DNA from: Rhodospirillales bacterium
Lineage (GTDB): Bacteria; Pseudomonadota; Alphaproteobacteria; Acetobacterales; Acetobacteraceae
Length of the DNA stretch: 6,266 bases
NCBI GenBank assembly: GCA_025350425.1
Contig: JANXXW010000356.1
Coordinates: forward strand, 1 to 6,266
Reading direction: 5' to 3'
The notes beneath the pieces are model-generated. The model searched no databases and was not told the DNA's origin. It saw nothing but the letters and a program-made list of their open reading frames with translations. Shown here one piece after another: positions 5,440 to 6,266 of this stretch (the stretch's first letter is position 1; each line of letters starts with the position of its first letter). The position numbers were made by a program, and so were the translations under genes.

Positions 5440-6266
5440 ATGTCCCGCAACCTCCCCACCATCCTCGCCGCTGCCTTCCTGCTGACGTCCGTGGCGGCCG
5501 AGGCGGCCACGCCCCGCGACACGCTGGTGATGGCGTGGAACCTCGACGCGCTGATCACGCTCGACCCGGCGCAGATCGGCGAGGTTAACGGCGGCGATAT
5601 CATCCTCGGCAATGTCTGTACGCCGCTGGTGAACTACGACCCCAAGGACAGCGCCAACATCATCCCCGCGGCGGCCGAGAGTTGGTCCAGCTCGCCGGAC
5701 GGGCTGACACTGACGTTTAAACTGCGCGCCGACCTGAAATTCCCCGATGGGCGGCCTGCCACTGCCGTTGATGCCGCGTGGTCAATGCAGCGCGCGGTGC
5801 TGCTGGGCTACGGCAACAGCGCGAATTTCACGCAGTGGGGCTTCACCAAGGCCGGCATTACCGAGCAGATCCGCGCCACGGACGATCGCACGGTGGTGGT
5901 GACGATGGACAAGCCGTACCCGACCAACCTCATTCTGTCCGCCGCGTTCGCCAGCGACGTCGCCGTTATCCTGGATCGCGAGGCCGGGACCAAAAGCGCC
6001 AAGATCGTGGACGGTGTCTCCGACTACGGCAACGCCGCATTCAAGACCGCGCCGATCTGCGTGGGGCCGTATCATGTGTCCCGCTGGGATGCTAACGACG
6101 TGATCGTGCTGGAGCGCAACGAGAACTACTTCGGCCCCAAGCCGGGGATGCGCCGGGTCATCGTGCGGCACGTGCCGGAATCCAGCGCCGAGCGGCTGCT
6201 GCTGGAGAAGGGTGACATCGACGTGGCGCGCCTGCTCACGGCGGACGACCTGAAGGCGCTGGAGGC
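5440..6266 (+). CDS. ABC transporter family 5 substrate-binding protein, N-terminal part (3' end outside window)
   Basis: The frame opens at ATG 5440 and stays open to the window edge, giving 275 codons of a family whose members usually have about 500-550 residues. The first 22 residues are a Sec signal peptide: MSRN, a hydrophobic core, and AEA before the mature start ATPRDT. The mature part shows family 5 features: LVMAWNLDALITLDPAQ (29-45), IIPAAAESWSSSPDGLTLTF (74-93), LRADLKFPDGRPATAVDAAW (95-114), then VGPYHVSRW (208-216) and IVLERNENYFGPKPG (222-236), the lobe-crossing segment typical of DppA/OppA proteins. These bind peptides, opines, nickel complexes or other polar solutes in the periplasm and deliver them to an ABC permease; the permease and ATPase genes are expected downstream. 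A modest AAGAG ribosome site is at 5430-5434. Together with the ligase and hydrolase at the left end it would suit uptake of a nitrogen-rich nutrient (inference). Confidence 0.92.
   Translation, partial: MSRNLPTILAAAFLLTSVAAEAATPRDTLVMAWNLDALITLDPAQIGEVNGGDIILGNVCTPLVNYDPKDSANIIPAAAESWSSSPDGLTLTFKLRADLKFPDGRPATAVDAAWSMQRAVLLGYGNSANFTQWGFTKAGITEQIRATDDRTVVVTMDKPYPTNLILSAAFASDVAVILDREAGTKSAKIVDGVSDYGNAAFKTAPICVGPYHVSRWDANDVIVLERNENYFGPKPGMRRVIVRHVPESSAERLLLEKGDIDVARLLTADDLKALE

Overview
The window is about 6.3 kb of dense, high-GC bacterial DNA. It carries seven protein-coding genes, two of them cut by the window edges. GC content, a Gram-negative-type export signal on a family 5 solute-binding protein, an OpgC-type membrane acyltransferase, and an NfsA-type nitroreductase with an Old Yellow Enzyme all point to a proteobacterium. 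An alphaproteobacterium (for example Rhodospirillales/Acetobacteraceae) is my guess; nothing in the sequence proves the lineage. No rRNA, tRNA, CRISPR array, insertion sequence or phage gene was seen.

Left part (1-1009, + strand): the C-terminal end of a glutamine-synthetase-family protein is followed after 11 bases by a complete isochorismatase-family cysteine hydrolase. They look like one transcription unit. A ligase that puts glutamate on amines next to a C-N hydrolase suggests use of a nitrogen-containing small molecule. The substrate cannot be read from the sequence.

Middle part (1052-2969, + strand): a ten-helix OpgC-family membrane acyltransferase is followed by a secreted SGNH/GDSL hydrolase. 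Hand counts show clearly lower GC here (about 45-52% in sampled 60-base lines) than in the flanks (about 68-77%), so this pair may be imported. Together they could be an envelope acylation pair: a membrane acyl donor plus a periplasmic SGNH acyltransferase or esterase acting on a glycan. This is the most interesting idea in the window. A strong 12-bp hairpin at 2979-3010 separates this unit from the convergent gene that follows.

Right-middle part (3022-5350): an Old Yellow Enzyme alkene reductase (- strand) and an NfsA-like nitroreductase (+ strand) are divergent across a 370-base gap. Both are NAD(P)H-dependent FMN enzymes that reduce electrophilic or nitro compounds. Two palindromes lie in the AT-rich side of the gap and could be operators.

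Right end (5440-6266, + strand): the N-terminal 275 residues of an ABC-transporter family 5 substrate-binding protein, open at the window edge. In front of it, starting inside the nitroreductase stop codon, nested inverted repeats at 5347-5409 could fold into a three-way junction. Functionally this transporter gene would fit well with the glutamine-synthetase/isochorismatase genes at the left. The intervening genes may therefore interrupt an older nitrogen-compound uptake and breakdown locus.
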